Below the pieces are notes generated by a model. The model was not told where the DNA came from. It worked only from the letters and a program-made list of their open reading frames with translations, and did no database searches. Made by a program: the position numbers and the translations under genes. A stretch of 64,000 nt of DNA, taken from the NCBI GenBank assembly GCA_036346255.1, contig CM070624.1:21918626-21982625 (forward strand), read 5' to 3'. This document shows positions 1 through 10,304 of the stretch, one piece after another. The stretch's first letter is position 1, and each line of letters starts with the position of its first letter. The DNA is from Ampelocalamus luodianensis (lineage: Eukaryota; Streptophyta; Magnoliopsida; Poales; Poaceae).

Positions 1-318
1 AGTGGACAGGGCAAGAGAAGAGCCACGATCAAATGCACCTCCCCATAAGCTTATCCTACTCACAAAACACCCACCACAAACAAAACACTCATTCACAACA
101 CTCAAACCGAGAGCTACCACCAAAACCAAGCCTCACAAAGCAAGCATGCAAGCCAAATAGCCATAAGTTGCTAGGGCAACCCACAACCAAGAATAAGGCA
201 AGCAAAATAAACAAGCCTCCTACACCAACACAGAGCAAAGCTTCTCAAGCCCTCTATTCCAAAGAATAGATCGAGGCGCTAGGCGGGGGGTCCGCTGGTC
301 TTGATATTTATAGGGTGG
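1..318 (-). promoter_or_regulatory. Leftward promoter and leader inside the CACTA element
   Basis: Bases 301-315 read CCCTATAAATATCAA on the minus strand, a good plant TATA box pointing left out of the window. The 290 bases to its left are A- and C-rich on the plus strand, with no convincing coding frame, as expected of a 5' leader. This suggests a further leftward gene of the element, possibly the missing transposase, beyond base 1. That last step is inference. Confidence 0.35.
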
Positions 319-830
319 CATATCACGACGGTTCTTATTACCAACCGTCGTGTTGAACTTATACTGACGGCTCCATGTTGAACCGTCGTGATATCCTCCA
401 TATCACGACGGTTCATAGGAGAACCGTCATGATATACTCACATCACGATTTGTTATATTTACGAACTATCTGTGATGTGAGTATATCACAGACGGTTATC
501 CTTACTAACCGTTTGTGATATGGAGGATATCACAGACGGTTCAACATGAAGCCGTATGTATAAATTCAACATAGACGGCTTTTCATGGAACCGTCTGTGA
601 TGAGGATATTATCACAGATGGTTCTTCATTGAACTGTCTGTGATAGCGTACGGAGCATGTATATGCGCAAATAATTACTAAAATGAATTGCCTAGTAATA
701 AATAGATGATAAAAAAGACCATATCATCACAGACGATAAAAAAGACCATATTGTTTTTACATCACAGACAATAGACGGGCCATATCGTTTTTACAACACA
801 GACGATAAAAAAAGGATGAGTGATCCTATC
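319..830. repeat. CACTA subterminal repeat block (left)
   Basis: The block holds at least a dozen direct and inverted copies of (T)ATCACRGACGGTTC and its complement GAACCGTCTGTGAT. The left copies carry the variant CACGACGG and the right ones CACAGACGG or CACAGACGAT. Motifs of this kind are binding sites for the TNPA-type accessory transposase in En/Spm elements. Adjacent opposite copies could pair as hairpins. Confidence 0.85.
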
Positions 831-1328
831 TTAGTCTTCAAATCTTTGTACGCCTTCTCGCCGGCCGGTGGGGCGGGATCGATCGTCTCACCAAACGCCT
901 CCACCGTGACCTTGCACGCCAATTTCTTCTTGTAGATGTTCGAACTCCGTAATCAAGTCCCATATAACCCAGAGGCCATCAACCCTGGTCTCCACAGTCT
1001 CGGCTAGGCGGAACCACTCTCCTGCAATGTCAAGGTTCTCCTCGACTCTTTGGGCTGCATCCTCGGTGCGGACCAAATAGTTCCATAGGACAATCTCCAC
1101 GACGAGGTTTACTCGCCGGATGTTGGAGAGCCTCGCACTGGTCTGTTGGAGGAGGAGCTCCAATCGACAGATGATCGCCGTTATGGTCTCCGGTAGATGG
1201 GAGGGTCTACAACGGATTGCATTACGAACGGACACCTTGTTCGCAGCTTGGGTCAGGTTGCGACCAGAGAGGTGCGAGTACACAACCAAAATGTAGGTCA
1301 CAACAGCCGGGACGAGAGAGGAAGCCAT
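791..1328 (-). CDS. Small unknown protein carried by CACTA element, copy 1
   Basis: I do not recognise a named family. The start is put at the ATG at 1326-1328 (MASSLVPAVV...), because the longer open frame upstream runs through the TATA box at 1395-1408. The main frame stays open to 888 and gives about 146 residues: a hydrophobic N-terminal helix with LVVYSHLSG, then charged amphipathic helices. Around 890-950 the homologous reading changes frame and continues as VEAFGETIDP...AYKDLKT to a stop at 791-793. That join could be a small intron or a frameshift. A diverged copy with the same layout lies at 42385-42923. The shared motifs are the YxHLSG core, a RLxxLL helix and the C-terminal AYKDLKT/VYKVLKT. 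Location may be membrane-associated, which is inference. Confidence 0.55.
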
Positions 1329-1394
1329 TTGGAATTTGTGGAGAGAGAGGGGATGATCAAGGAGGTTCGTGAGAAATCCCTTTGATAAGGGTTG

Positions 1395-1408
1395 TCTATT
1401 TATATAAA
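1395..1408 (-). promoter_or_regulatory. TATA box of the small CACTA gene, copy 1
   Basis: The minus strand reads CTTTTATATAAATAGAC about 70 bases upstream of the ATG at 1328. The second copy of the gene has TTTTATAAAAAGG at the same distance from its ATG, which supports both the start choice and a real promoter. Confidence 0.6.
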
Positions 1409-1472
1409 AGAAGTAGTAAAGCTGGAGCAGGAGACGAAGAGATGAAGAGACACTCGCGCGGGAGACGAAGGG

Positions 1473-1535
1473 AATGAAAGGCATATCACAGACGGCTCTA
1501 TTAAAGAACCATTTGTGATGTCTGTGATATCCTTT
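1473..1535. repeat. CACTA subterminal-type repeats between two divergent genes
   Basis: A short cluster (ATATCACAGACGGCTC, then GAACCATTTGTGATG and TCTGTGATATCC) sits between the leftward small gene and the rightward TNP1-like gene. It could act as a shared upstream region. Confidence 0.7.
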
Positions 1536-1539
1536 TTAT

Positions 1540-2474
1540 AAAGAGGCGCACCGCTAGGGTTTTGCTATTTACTCGTCACTTCCTCTCCCGCGCCCCTTAG
1601 GCTCTCGCGCGCTCTGTCGGCTCCTCTAGGGTTCGCCCGTTCACCTCCCCGGCCGTAAGACCCGACGCCACCGCCGCCGACATCGATGACGCTGCCTCCG
1701 CCTCGACGCGCGGCGTCCTCCCCGTGTCGGCCTCCTCCCTCTGCACAGGCCTCCTCCTCCCCTGCACCGGCCTCCTCCTCGTGCCGTCCTCCTCCCCGTG
1801 TCGGCCTCCTCCCCTGCACCGGCCTCCTCCCCTACACCGGCCTCCTCCTTGCACCGTGAGTTGTTGTGCGGCATCCTCTCTGTGAGTATTCCTATATTAC
1901 GATTTGTCCCGGTGGATATATTGACTTTGATAGTCTTTGATAATATGTGAACTGAATCTAGTACTAAAGATATTGCAAATTGATCAGTGGGCTTTGTTGA
2001 CATGCTCTGTGATGAACTTTGTCTTATACTGAGATTGAATGTGATAGTTAGTTCATTCTTGAGCTCTATTGTATTACTTGCTACTGTCAATTTGATATAC
2101 TGTAAATTTGTTGCTAGTTATTATGATTCTTCTAGTTCGCTCTGTGATGAACTTTGTCTTATACTGAGATTGAATGTGATAGTTAAGATCATTTTCGGTA
2201 ACAGTTGGGATCATTTGACAGTTAAGCAAAATATTGTTTAGAGCTTATAGTTTGAATTTATACTATCATATTCATTTAATGAAGAATATAGATAATAGGA
2301 TTGAGATGGCAAAGACTTGTTCTTTGCAACTCTCATACGAGAGCACAAACTATCATCAATCCTTCTTTATATATTACGTTTGTGCATCATTTTGGTTAAG
2401 TTGAGTAAATCCGCTTGAATCGGTCGATTAGAGCTTAAGCATATTGCTTCGCATATATAGATAGCAAGTGCGAC
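1540..2474 (+). promoter_or_regulatory. GC-rich leader and probable 5' intron of the TNP1-like gene
   Basis: Bases 1560-1855 are a C-rich leader with repeated GGCCTCCTCC units, ending in a plausible donor (CACC|GTGAGTTG). The next 600 bases are AT-rich and intron-like. They include a directly repeated stretch of about 45 bases (CTCTGTGATGAACTTTGTC... near 2001 and 2140). The leader start GCTAGGGTTTTG is matched on the minus strand near 42025 in the third CACTA element. No protein is supported here. Confidence 0.45.
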
Positions 2475-3611
2475 ATGGCGTCCACACCGTCTTCGCCGCC
2501 GTCATCGACGTCGCCGAATGCGTCTGGATCTCCGAGGAAAGTAGTACGTACGCGAGATGGCAGAGGAACATCGAAAATTCCTCCGGGCCTAATGACCGTC
2601 ATGGAGGTCAATGCCATTGGGATCCCTGTGAGTCCCCCCAATGCAGCGGCGAGATTCCGGACCATCTGCAGGATACTTAGAAGGGAACGGGTCCCCATCA
2701 CCACATTGAGCTGGGACATTGTGTCGGCTGATCGGAGACACGAGTTGTGGGACGAAGTTTTAAAATCGTTCACTTTCCCAGCCGCAGACCTAGCGCGCGT
2801 GGAACGGCAGGCGTTGCTCTCGATCGGAAAGGCGTGGGGAACCTTGAAGAGCGTGCCTGTCACGAAGTACGTGAACACGGGTCGAACGCCCTTCACGGCG
2901 TATAAATTCTTGTCGCGGGATATATGGGACGCCTTTGTGCAAATGAAGACGACGGCCGAATTTCTTGAAGAAAGTGCGACGTACAAGGCTCTCCAGACAC
3001 TGAACACTCACCCCCACAAACTCGGCACCGCTGGGTACACGGGTAAAACCGCGCAATGGCCGGCGGAGGACGAGAACGAAACAAGGCCATTTGCTGAGAT
3101 CACAGACAGGCGCGCTATCTCCTGGTTAAGAGCGAGGGCATCAATCACGTCTTCGGACGAAATCTCTTTCACAAACCCGGCAGACCGGGATGTGACCAAC
3201 CGTGTGGTAAATATGTCTTCGAACTACTTAGTTGTTAATAAGTCCATAACTTCATAATATCTATAATAACATGATGACCTCTTGCAGCAAGAATTGAGTT
3301 CCTCATGTTCCGAAGGCTCCTTCCAAGCAGACAGGGAGAAGGATATACTATCTACGGCTTTGGGAAACAAAGATCACCCGGGTCGCACGCGAGGCAAAGG
3401 GGTTAACGTATCTTGGAGGGATGGATTCCCATACGACTACTGCATGTATAGGAGCAGGAAGAGATCCAAGGCCGAGTACGACACAGAGTTGGAACATGTG
3501 CTTACTACAAAATTTGAAGGAAGAGAACGAGTGCTTACTGCAAAATTTGAAGAAAAGATAGCAAGATTGCGGGACCAAGTGAATCAACTCCTACTCCTCA
3601 ACCGATCATAA
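2475..3611 (+). CDS. TNP1-like (Transposase_24 / Ptta-En/Spm) protein, two exons
   Basis: Exon 1 is 2475-3206, ending at a donor (GTG|GTAAAT). Exon 2 is 3288-3611, after TTGCAG. They join in phase to a 351-residue protein. The N-terminus (residues 1-45) is Ser/Pro/Arg-rich. The middle has WDIVSADRRHELWDEV and VTKYVNTGRTPF. Exon 2 carries the signature DILSTALGNKDHPGRTRGKG followed by a coiled tail. This fits the plant TNP1/Transposase_24 family, accessory DNA-binding proteins of CACTA elements thought to act at subterminal repeats in the nucleus. The TAA at 3609-3611 is probably not the ancestral end, since a related frame continues after it into a C48 protease domain. The TATA box and transcript start were not located. 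Confidence 0.7.
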
Positions 3612-5730
3612 GCGCCCGTTGTTTTGGGAGCCGTCATCCTCAACATCGGAGTAGCGTCGCGTCCACGCAAAATTATAAACATGATGACGTCCAATTACCT
3701 ATCGATGACATCAAGGTAATGTACATCTCTGGAATGCTCCAAAGATAGACATATAGGACGCCTTAGCTAATTGCGTATTGTTTTGTAGGAGCCAACGCAC
3801 TGCACGCTCTAAGTGAGGATGGTTGGGATGTCTATTGAGGCTGGGCGGGGGGTGGCGTATCCATGCAAGGAAGGGATAATGCAGCACCGTGCCTAGGTGG
3901 CGCAGGGTTACGCCAGGGTCCAGGTGGACATGGTACATGACAATTTTAGGGTCGTCCCGTTGGAGATTCGCCCGAACGACGACATCAGAACACTAGGGGA
4001 TGCCGGTATGCGGTTTTATCCAAAGGCCCAAGAAGAACATCGCTCGACCCATCGTGCCGCCTCAACCTTTGATGACTCCACCCCAACCATCTCGACACGA
4101 CCATGCCTCTCAACAGATCCAAGAAGGACATCGCCACGGACCTGCAGATGCCGCCCCAACCTCTGATGACTCCACCCCAACCATCTCGACACGACCATGC
4201 CTCTCCAACAGGACCCTCCATGACTACACCTCAACCTTCGTTTCAGAAGCCCGCCTCATCGGTTCCTGTGGAAAAGACACCGAACGAACAAAAAAAACGT
4301 GCCACCGTATCGGTTCCCGAGTCGTCTCACAGGAAGACGCGTAGCGGGCAAGTCGTTTAAGACAAATCGAAATCGAAGAACATTAAGACGCTTCCGCCTC
4401 CTAACCCTAAGAAATACTCTTTCGGAAGTCCGTTGGCAACCACCGCAGTATTAGCCTACGCTGGATTAGGTTGTCAGAGTTTGCATACCTGGTACTTGCA
4501 CAAGACCAAAGAGAAAGGGTGCGCTGATGAAATCACCGTCAGATACACGGAGGAGTGTTTCCTCCACGAGCTGGCCCCCTTCGTCGTGGGTTTTGACGAT
4601 TTATTCGACCTATTCAACCTCAAAGCCCTCGATGCCTCACTTCTACGATGCTGGACACTGTAAGTGTGTACAATCAAGTTCTACATTCACGTAATACCAA
4701 ATATAACAACTCATTGCTTATGTATAGATACATGATTAAAAATGCCTAGCGATTGAAAGAACCGGTGGGTTTCCTCGACCCACACGTGGTCTCTGAGCAA
4801 ACCATCTTGGCAGATGCATCCTACGTCGAGAAATACATAATGACATGATTGCTTGCTCAAAACGACAAGGACTACATAATGGTGCTCTACAACTAGAAGT
4901 AAGTGCTTCACTACTTGCTATACAAATTTTATTTGTACTTTATACGCAGCACGAACTTAGGTTTAATGACTCAAGCGACATACATGAGTAGGCACCACTG
5001 GATCCTTTTAGTCATTATACCAAAGAGGAACCAGGTACTATACCTTGATTCCCTAGTCAAAAAAAGCCACGACTTCACCCTTGTGCAAGGAGTACTCGAC
5101 AGGTGTGCTCATTTCCTCCATACATAACTCTATTGTAGTCTTCTTTCGTTTGAAATGACCGAGGTTAACTTTTTGGAAACATGTAGGTCGTTCATCTCCT
5201 ATATTGCCGAGGGAGGGCTATACAAGGGAACGAACGCCACATTTAATCACATGACGCGATTTCCGGTACGTGTTACAACACAATAATCCTATATCATACT
5301 TCGTAATAATGCGTCTCGAACTGACTATACCTATATATGTAATTCTATTTTTGCAGTGCCGCCAGCAAAAATCAGAAGAATGTGCATTCTACGTTTGCCA
5401 TCATATGTAGATTCTCATGAGTGCTAAGTTGAAGGATCCCGAGGTTGGTCAAGCATTCTACGTTTGCCATCATATGCAGATTCTCATGAGTGCTAAGTTG
5501 AAGGATCTCGAGGTTGGTCAATATCGCAATAATTATTTCCTAATTATAAATTTAAATATATATGCTTACTATTTTACTCTTGCTAGCTACAGGGCTTGAA
5601 TATAGATTTAGATTCACTCGTTCAGAGAGAGATCTCGGATGTTCGAGGGAGGCTCTGCACCTTCATCATGACGGATATCATTGGCGCCAACGGAGAGTTT
5701 CACTACTCCAACACCGCTGAACGACCTTGA
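3612..5730 (+). pseudogene. Broken C-terminal part of the CACTA protein with Ulp1/C48 cysteine protease domain
   Basis: Coding blocks separated by GT-AG introns continue the upstream gene but carry several in-frame stops. Recognisable pieces are a linker near 3640-4060, repeated Pro/Thr-rich units at 4060-4250 (QPLMTPPQPSRHDHAS, twice), NLKALDASLLRCWT near 4610, and HHWILLVIIP near 4995 (catalytic His). LYLDSL near 5045 holds the Asp, and QQKSEECAFYVC near 5362-5397 holds the Gln and the catalytic Cys. The last block ends SNTAERP before TGA at 5728. This is the Ulp1-like deSUMOylase fold often fused to TNP1 in grass CACTA elements. Three or more nonsense codons around 4750-4895 and another at 5408 make activity unlikely. 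Confidence 0.7.
5384..5521 (+). repeat. In-frame 69-bp tandem duplication at the protease active site
   Basis: Bases 5384-5452 and 5453-5521 are near-identical copies starting GCATTCTACGTTTGCCATC. The unit is 23 codons, so frame is kept. It repeats the segment directly after the catalytic Cys. The first copy reads CATATGTAG where the second reads CATATGCAG, so the stop arose in copy 1 (or was lost in copy 2) after the duplication. Confidence 0.85.
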
Positions 5731-5967
5731 ATGATTCATTAATTGTAATTCACTTTGAATAGTTGTAATTCAATTGTAACTCTTGCGATAATATTTGATA
5801 CATATTCGTTTCTAATTGATTTTGAGTTATAAATGATCACTTTGAGTGTCAACGATTGATTCATCTGTAATGTATCTATTTTCTGTCTGCTTGTTTTCAG
5901 AGGGCATGGCTAGCAATTCCTGAGGCTAGCCGAAAATCAAAAATAAATTAGTTAGGCTGAAAGAACT

Positions 5968-6276
5968 ATCACAGACGGTTCATAATTAGCACCGTCTGTG
6001 ATATAGACGGTGCTAATTATGAACCGTCTGTGATATATGGATATCACAGACGGTTCGTAACTAGAACCGTCTGTGTTGTGAAGTAGCAAAAACGGTTGGT
6101 AACTAGAACCGTCTGTGTTATGTGGATATTACAGACGGTTGTTAATTAGAACCGTATGTGTTGTGACTTATTACAGACGATTTTTAATTTGTGATACCGC
6201 GATTATCACAGACGTCGTTCGAACCATCTGTGATGACGGTTCCGGACCGTCTGTGATAATGTTTTCTGTAGTAGTG
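5968..6276. repeat. CACTA right subterminal repeats and terminal inverted repeat
   Basis: Inverted pairs of CACAGACGGTT fill this block. The strongest is a hairpin with perfect 30-nt arms, 5968-5997 against 6005-6034, and a 7-nt loop. The terminus GTTTTCTGTAGTAGTG ends at 6276. The flanking ACA at 6277-6279 would be the 3-bp target copy if the left end were known. Confidence 0.85.
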
Positions 6277-6600
6277 ACAGGTCTTGCTAGGGTTTGGTCT
6301 TTTATCGGTTGCCTATGGGTTGGATGGGCATATCGTTGGACTTTAGCATTTAAATTACTATGTTTTCCGCTGCTACTTCCGATACTTGATATTTTATTTG
6401 GCCAATCGACCTTTGTAATATAAACTATGTAATCGTTTAAGTTTATGTACCATATTTGTTTTATATTATATAATTGTTTAAGTTTATGTACTATATTTGT
6501 TTTATATTATATATAATTATGTATGGATGTATGTACTAGCCACTGATAATGAGATTAGTACAGTACATACATGAGGGTACCAGATATTCCACGTCCGGAG
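6277..6600 (+). repeat. Probable gypsy LTR tail flanking the CACTA element
   Basis: The block has a tandem pair of about 43 bases (GTTTAAGTTTATGTAC...ATTTGTTTTATATTATAT). It is followed by ACTAGCCACTGATAATGAGATTAG and a GGTACCAGATATTCC stretch. This order resembles the last 100 bases of the gypsy LTR ending at 62246 (ACTAGCTACTGATCATGGGACTAG, then GATCTGGGATATTAATCCC). I infer that the CACTA element landed in such an LTR. Similarity was judged by eye only. Confidence 0.35.
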
Positions 6601-9245
6601 TCTAGTGGACCCATCTATCATTGGCACGAGAATAGAAGATTGGTACTAAGTTACTCTAAGCAAGTAAAATTACTATTCACTCCTACTATTCCTTTAAAAT
6701 TCCTGTTCTCACTATTTATGCGTTTCAAACACTAATTCCTATGTTTTTCATGTATTTTCCAATTCTCTATTTTGCCACTGCATTCCTATATTACTCCGTT
6801 TTTCGTTTCGAACAGGGCACCCCCCGCGTAGGTTGAAGAAACCGAAGTGTCAGCCTGTCAGGCATCTTTTAACTATAAAATAGGACACCTTTGGTAACAT
6901 CGAACAGGTAGTAAATACTGTAAACAGCCAGCCTAACGTTCAATAAAGAATTTCTTTGTTTATCGGTTTTCTATAGTTCTCTGTGTTTCCTCGTTTGTAT
7001 CTGTGGTGTTTCCTCGTTTGTATCTGTGACAGGCTATATACCGATGAATCTGGAATGCTGTAAAATAACGGTTTTACTAGTTTTAAGTTATCTAAAATTT
7101 ATTAAATTTAAGTTATTTATTGTGATAATTAAAGTTATGTAGAGATTAATGTCATATAATTAGATATTAATCAAATAAATATTATATGATTGATATTAAT
7201 CTAATGATCATAACAAATAATTTAAACTTATTTTTTTAAATAACTTATAAATAGACAGTTTCGCAAATTAATATATTCAATTTAATCAATGAATCTCCCT
7301 CTCCTTACAGCGAGCGCTACAAAGCGCTGCCCTCCCCGCGTTTCCCGGGCGTCGCCGCGTGCCCCTCGAATTTCTTCGACTGCGTTGGCTCGCGCGCGCC
7401 TCGGCCGTTCGATGGAACGCTGCGCGTTGCCTTGGCCGTTCGATGGAGCGCTGGAACGTTCGCCCCCTCTCGGTTTTCACCCGTCCGTTTCGGTTTCCGT
7501 GCGCGCCGAGGCAGTGTCGCTGTGGAACGTGCTGGTCTGCTGCGACGTGTTCCCTTGCGTGCGTGTCGCGTCACGTCACGTCACGTCGCCTCTCGGTCTC
7601 GCCGATTCGCTTCAAGGCGCAGCAAGCCGCGCTGCCGTCCTAGTTTGGCTTTACTCATCGGGATTTTCGGAACCATGCAAGAACATGAGTTCGAAGGAAT
7701 TAACGGATAGACAATGTATCAAGTGAATCGAGCACATATAAGGATCTTAGACTTTTTTTTCTCATTTAACACTGTTTAATATCAAAATAGTAATTATAAC
7801 CCCCTTCAAAAGAGAAAAACAAAAATAACATCGCGAAGTTACCAGTAGGCAACATATATCCCCACCAAAAAAAATCAGTATTTTTTTCCCCGCATACACG
7901 TGAGGAGCGGATGAATGCTGTAGCACCACTATTTGTAACTGTAGCATCACTATTTGTGACTGTAGCATACTCCGGCTGAGGGAGCGGATGGGCACTATAT
8001 TTTTCAATTCGCTTAAAAAAACTATTTTTACTATTTTATCTCATAAATAATATTATTTTAACCGATAACTCATCATCTTACTACGACGTCGTGCTTGCTT
8101 TTGGTACTCCGAAAAGCAAATCTTTTACCGGTATAGGTCCGTTTTGGAACAGGGATATTTCGTAGGATTCCTAAGAATTATATTGTATCTTGCAAAATAT
8201 TTCTAGCAAAATTCATATAAGATTCTTGCATTCGTACATGTCCCTAAGTTGACTATGCTTCTAAATAGGAACCAAAACTGCACCAAATAACCAAAAAAAA
8301 AAAAACTAAGTAGCTAGTTCTTGTAAAGTGTATTACATTAAAAAAAAACTATTCCCTACAGAGATAACGACAAAAATGAGAAACAATTGAGAACAAGAAA
8401 TCAAGTTATTACGAAATTCGAAAAAATAAGGATATAAATACATTTTCACATAAATTTTAATCTATTATATTATTAAAACTGGGTTAAAAAACATCCACGT
8501 GTTCGCTTTAAGAGGCTAAAAATTCTCTCATTAATTGGAGAAAAAAAAGATCTATATTGCTTGGTTCAAGTTATAACATGCAGATTAATCACAGATATAT
8601 TAGAGTTGTTACGGTTTATAAGAAATACAACTCCATTTTCAAATATAAGCATATTTATTTTGGTATCTAACTGCACGATTGAGCAGGAAATTCAGCTAGT
8701 TGATATTATTTTCATGTATTTTTAATTTTATAATGTTCTTTTAACATTACATAGAAACCGTTCCCGACAAAGAAAAATGGAACCCTAGCTAGGCCATGGT
8801 ACTTAAAAAGACAGTTTCCATGACAAATTGATAACCTATTCGTGATAATCATCATGGTCCCACACTGTCACCTGGAAATATACTTGGCATTAATTTGATA
8901 TGCCCGTATATGTAAGTCTTCATAAACATTCATAAAGCAAGGCAAAACATGTTGGAAATGAAGCATTACTGCTAGCATGGTGAAATAATGTAAAGAAGAG
9001 GAATGCCACGATGGATATATATAATCATAATAGATCTCCTTGTATGATTCTTTTCTGTAAATATACCAAATAATTAACAAACACGCAAATTAATTAGCGC
9101 TATTGTGCGTGTGCTTTAAAAAATATCCATTTTATCTGAACAAAGGCCCGGACAATATTAAGAAGGGCAGAAGAGGACCTTAGTTGATCCAATACCTCTC
9201 TTATCACAAAATCCAAAAGAAAGAACAAGAAAATCATACGGTTAT
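6601..9245. other. Intergenic, no supported gene
   Basis: Mostly AT-rich. A GC-rich island at 7290-7680 has open frames in several directions, with local duplications (CGTTCGATGG twice near 7410-7445, TCACG x3 near 7570) but no recognisable protein. Around 7910-7970 a CTGTAGCAYCACTATTTGT unit is tandemly repeated, which is common in grass MITEs. At 8461 the sequence TCTATTATATTATTAAAAC follows an A and looks like a rice Helitron 5' end, but I found no matching 3' hairpin before the next gene. Confidence 0.5.
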
Positions 9246-9662
9246 CTACATGTATGTCTGACCCGTCTCATCGCGGCCGCCCGACGTCGGCATGAACGCC
9301 AGCACCAGCAACACCACCAGCATTGCCACCGGCACCAGCATCAGCATCGACGGCGGCGGAGGCAGTGGCGGCAGGATGAGCGGGAGGATCACCAGCGACG
9401 CGGTGACGCACACGAGCAGGAGGAACGACTCCACCGAGAAGTACTTACCGCAGAAGCTAGCGCTGCTACTGGACTCGTCCCCGCAGTGTTCTCTCTGATC
9501 GGACGGTGAAATCGGGGACGACGACGTGCTTCCGCAAGCGCCGCTTCCTCCTCCTCTGCCGCTCTCCATATCGTTGGGTGCGGTAGATGCTTTGCACTTG
9601 GGAGTATTATTGATCAGTTCTTGGATGTCGTCCGGATGCTCATTTCTTGGCATGAGGTGCAT
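9246..9662 (-). CDS. ARGOS/OSR-family organ-size regulator
   Basis: A 138-residue protein from ATG at 9662 to the stop at 9246. Residues 1-70 are hydrophilic and Gly/Ser-rich. Residues 73-124 form the OSR domain: KYFSVESF, first membrane helix (about 77-97), the invariant proline turn PPLPPPP (98-104), and a second helix (106-124, ending VLLVLAFMP). This two-helix, proline-hinge layout defines ARGOS, ARGOS-LIKE and OSR proteins of plants. Those are small ER and other endomembrane proteins that promote organ growth and dampen ethylene signalling. The length is close to that of Arabidopsis ARL. The coding part is intronless as in the family. A 5'UTR intron (9803-10304) is suggested upstream. 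The exact orthologue among grass ARGOS paralogues cannot be decided by eye. Confidence 0.9.
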   Translation of the reverse strand: MHLMPRNEHPDDIQELINNTPKCKASTAPNDMESGRGGGSGACGSTSSSPISPSDQREHCGDESSSSASFCGKYFSVESFLLLVCVTASLVILPLILPPLPPPPSMLMLVPVAMLVVLLVLAFMPTSGGRDETGQTYM

Positions 9663-9802
9663 TCAATTGATACGTTGCATCGCCCTTTTGTGTGTGTCTT
9701 TCTTGAAGTTGAAGATAGTGCACTACTAGCTAGAGCTTAGAGTTCAAGGTTTAATAACTCTAGAGTTCTTGCCACGAATCAGATCAGATCTAGCTAGTTA
9801 GC

Positions 9803-10304
9803 CTGTGGTTTGCCAAAAAAAAGATCGAATCAGCATGTGAAGCGATCGAACTAATAATCAGTTCGATGCGTAACCTTTACGTATAGGTTCCATTTCATCA
9901 CCAAGAAAAGTTGGTAAAGCAGTAGAAAAAGGGAAGGAAAACGTCATAAAAAGGAGGCAATTGACATTCCTTGTTCTTTCAGAAAAGGGACCCAGCTCGT
10001 TAATTTGCTAATGAACAAACAGGACGAAAAATGATAACACAACAAATTATTAATTTGATCAGTAGTGAACTAAAAATAAGACGAACAGCAACTAATAGAT
10101 CGATCGATCAATCAAGCTCCACTAAAAGAACATATGTACTCCATATAAGACCGCAAGGACAATTTATTTAAGCATCCAAGTAATTATTAAGAGCCTTTGC
10201 GCACATATGTAATTAAGCACGGTATATACACCGTCACCGACAGGTATCACATACGATCACATGCAAACACATGCATCGATGCATGAATCACCACCAAAGC
10301 ATAC
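9803..10304 (-). other. Possible 5'UTR intron of the ARGOS-like gene
   Basis: On the minus strand a consensus donor (CACCAG|GTATGC) ends a would-be exon at 10305. A pyrimidine tract with acceptor (CTTTTTTTTGGCAAACCACAG|GC) begins the next at 9802, which runs into the coding exon. Upstream of the donor (10305-10600) is transcribed-looking C/T-rich sequence. This is inference from splice motifs only. Confidence 0.35.

Larger units (their letters stand above)
1..6276 (+). mobile_element. CACTA (En/Spm) transposon, decayed, left end outside window
   Basis: The right end is the inverted CACTA terminus, reading GTTTTCTGTAGTAGTG and ending at 6276. Before it lie many inverted copies of the subterminal motif CACAGACGGTT, and the same motif fills 319-830 and 1473-1530. 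Between them are a TNP1-like protein gene and a C48 protease domain, both common cargo of rice CACTA elements. No matching CACTACTACAGAAA terminus is visible at the left, so the element probably continues beyond base 1. The TNP2 (Transposase_21) catalytic transposase is not in the visible part. It may lie to the left, or the element may be non-autonomous. Many stop codons show it is old. Confidence 0.85.

Noticed and set aside
319..830. Regularly spaced short repeats that at first sight look like a CRISPR array
   Set aside because: Copies are inverted as well as direct, spacing is irregular, there are no cas genes, and the context is a plant CACTA transposon.
1565..2090. Overlapping Arg/Gly-rich minus-strand frames (84-149 residues)
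   Set aside because: Shadows of the C-rich leader repeats of the TNP1-like gene.
7289..7726. Open frame of 145 codons in a GC-rich island
   Set aside because: Three overlapping frames are equally open, the text is Arg/Ser/Ala low complexity, and no family motif or splice context supports a gene.
8461..9100. Second Helitron starting TCTATTATATTATT
   Set aside because: No 3' hairpin followed by CTRR-T was found downstream, so the element cannot be delimited.
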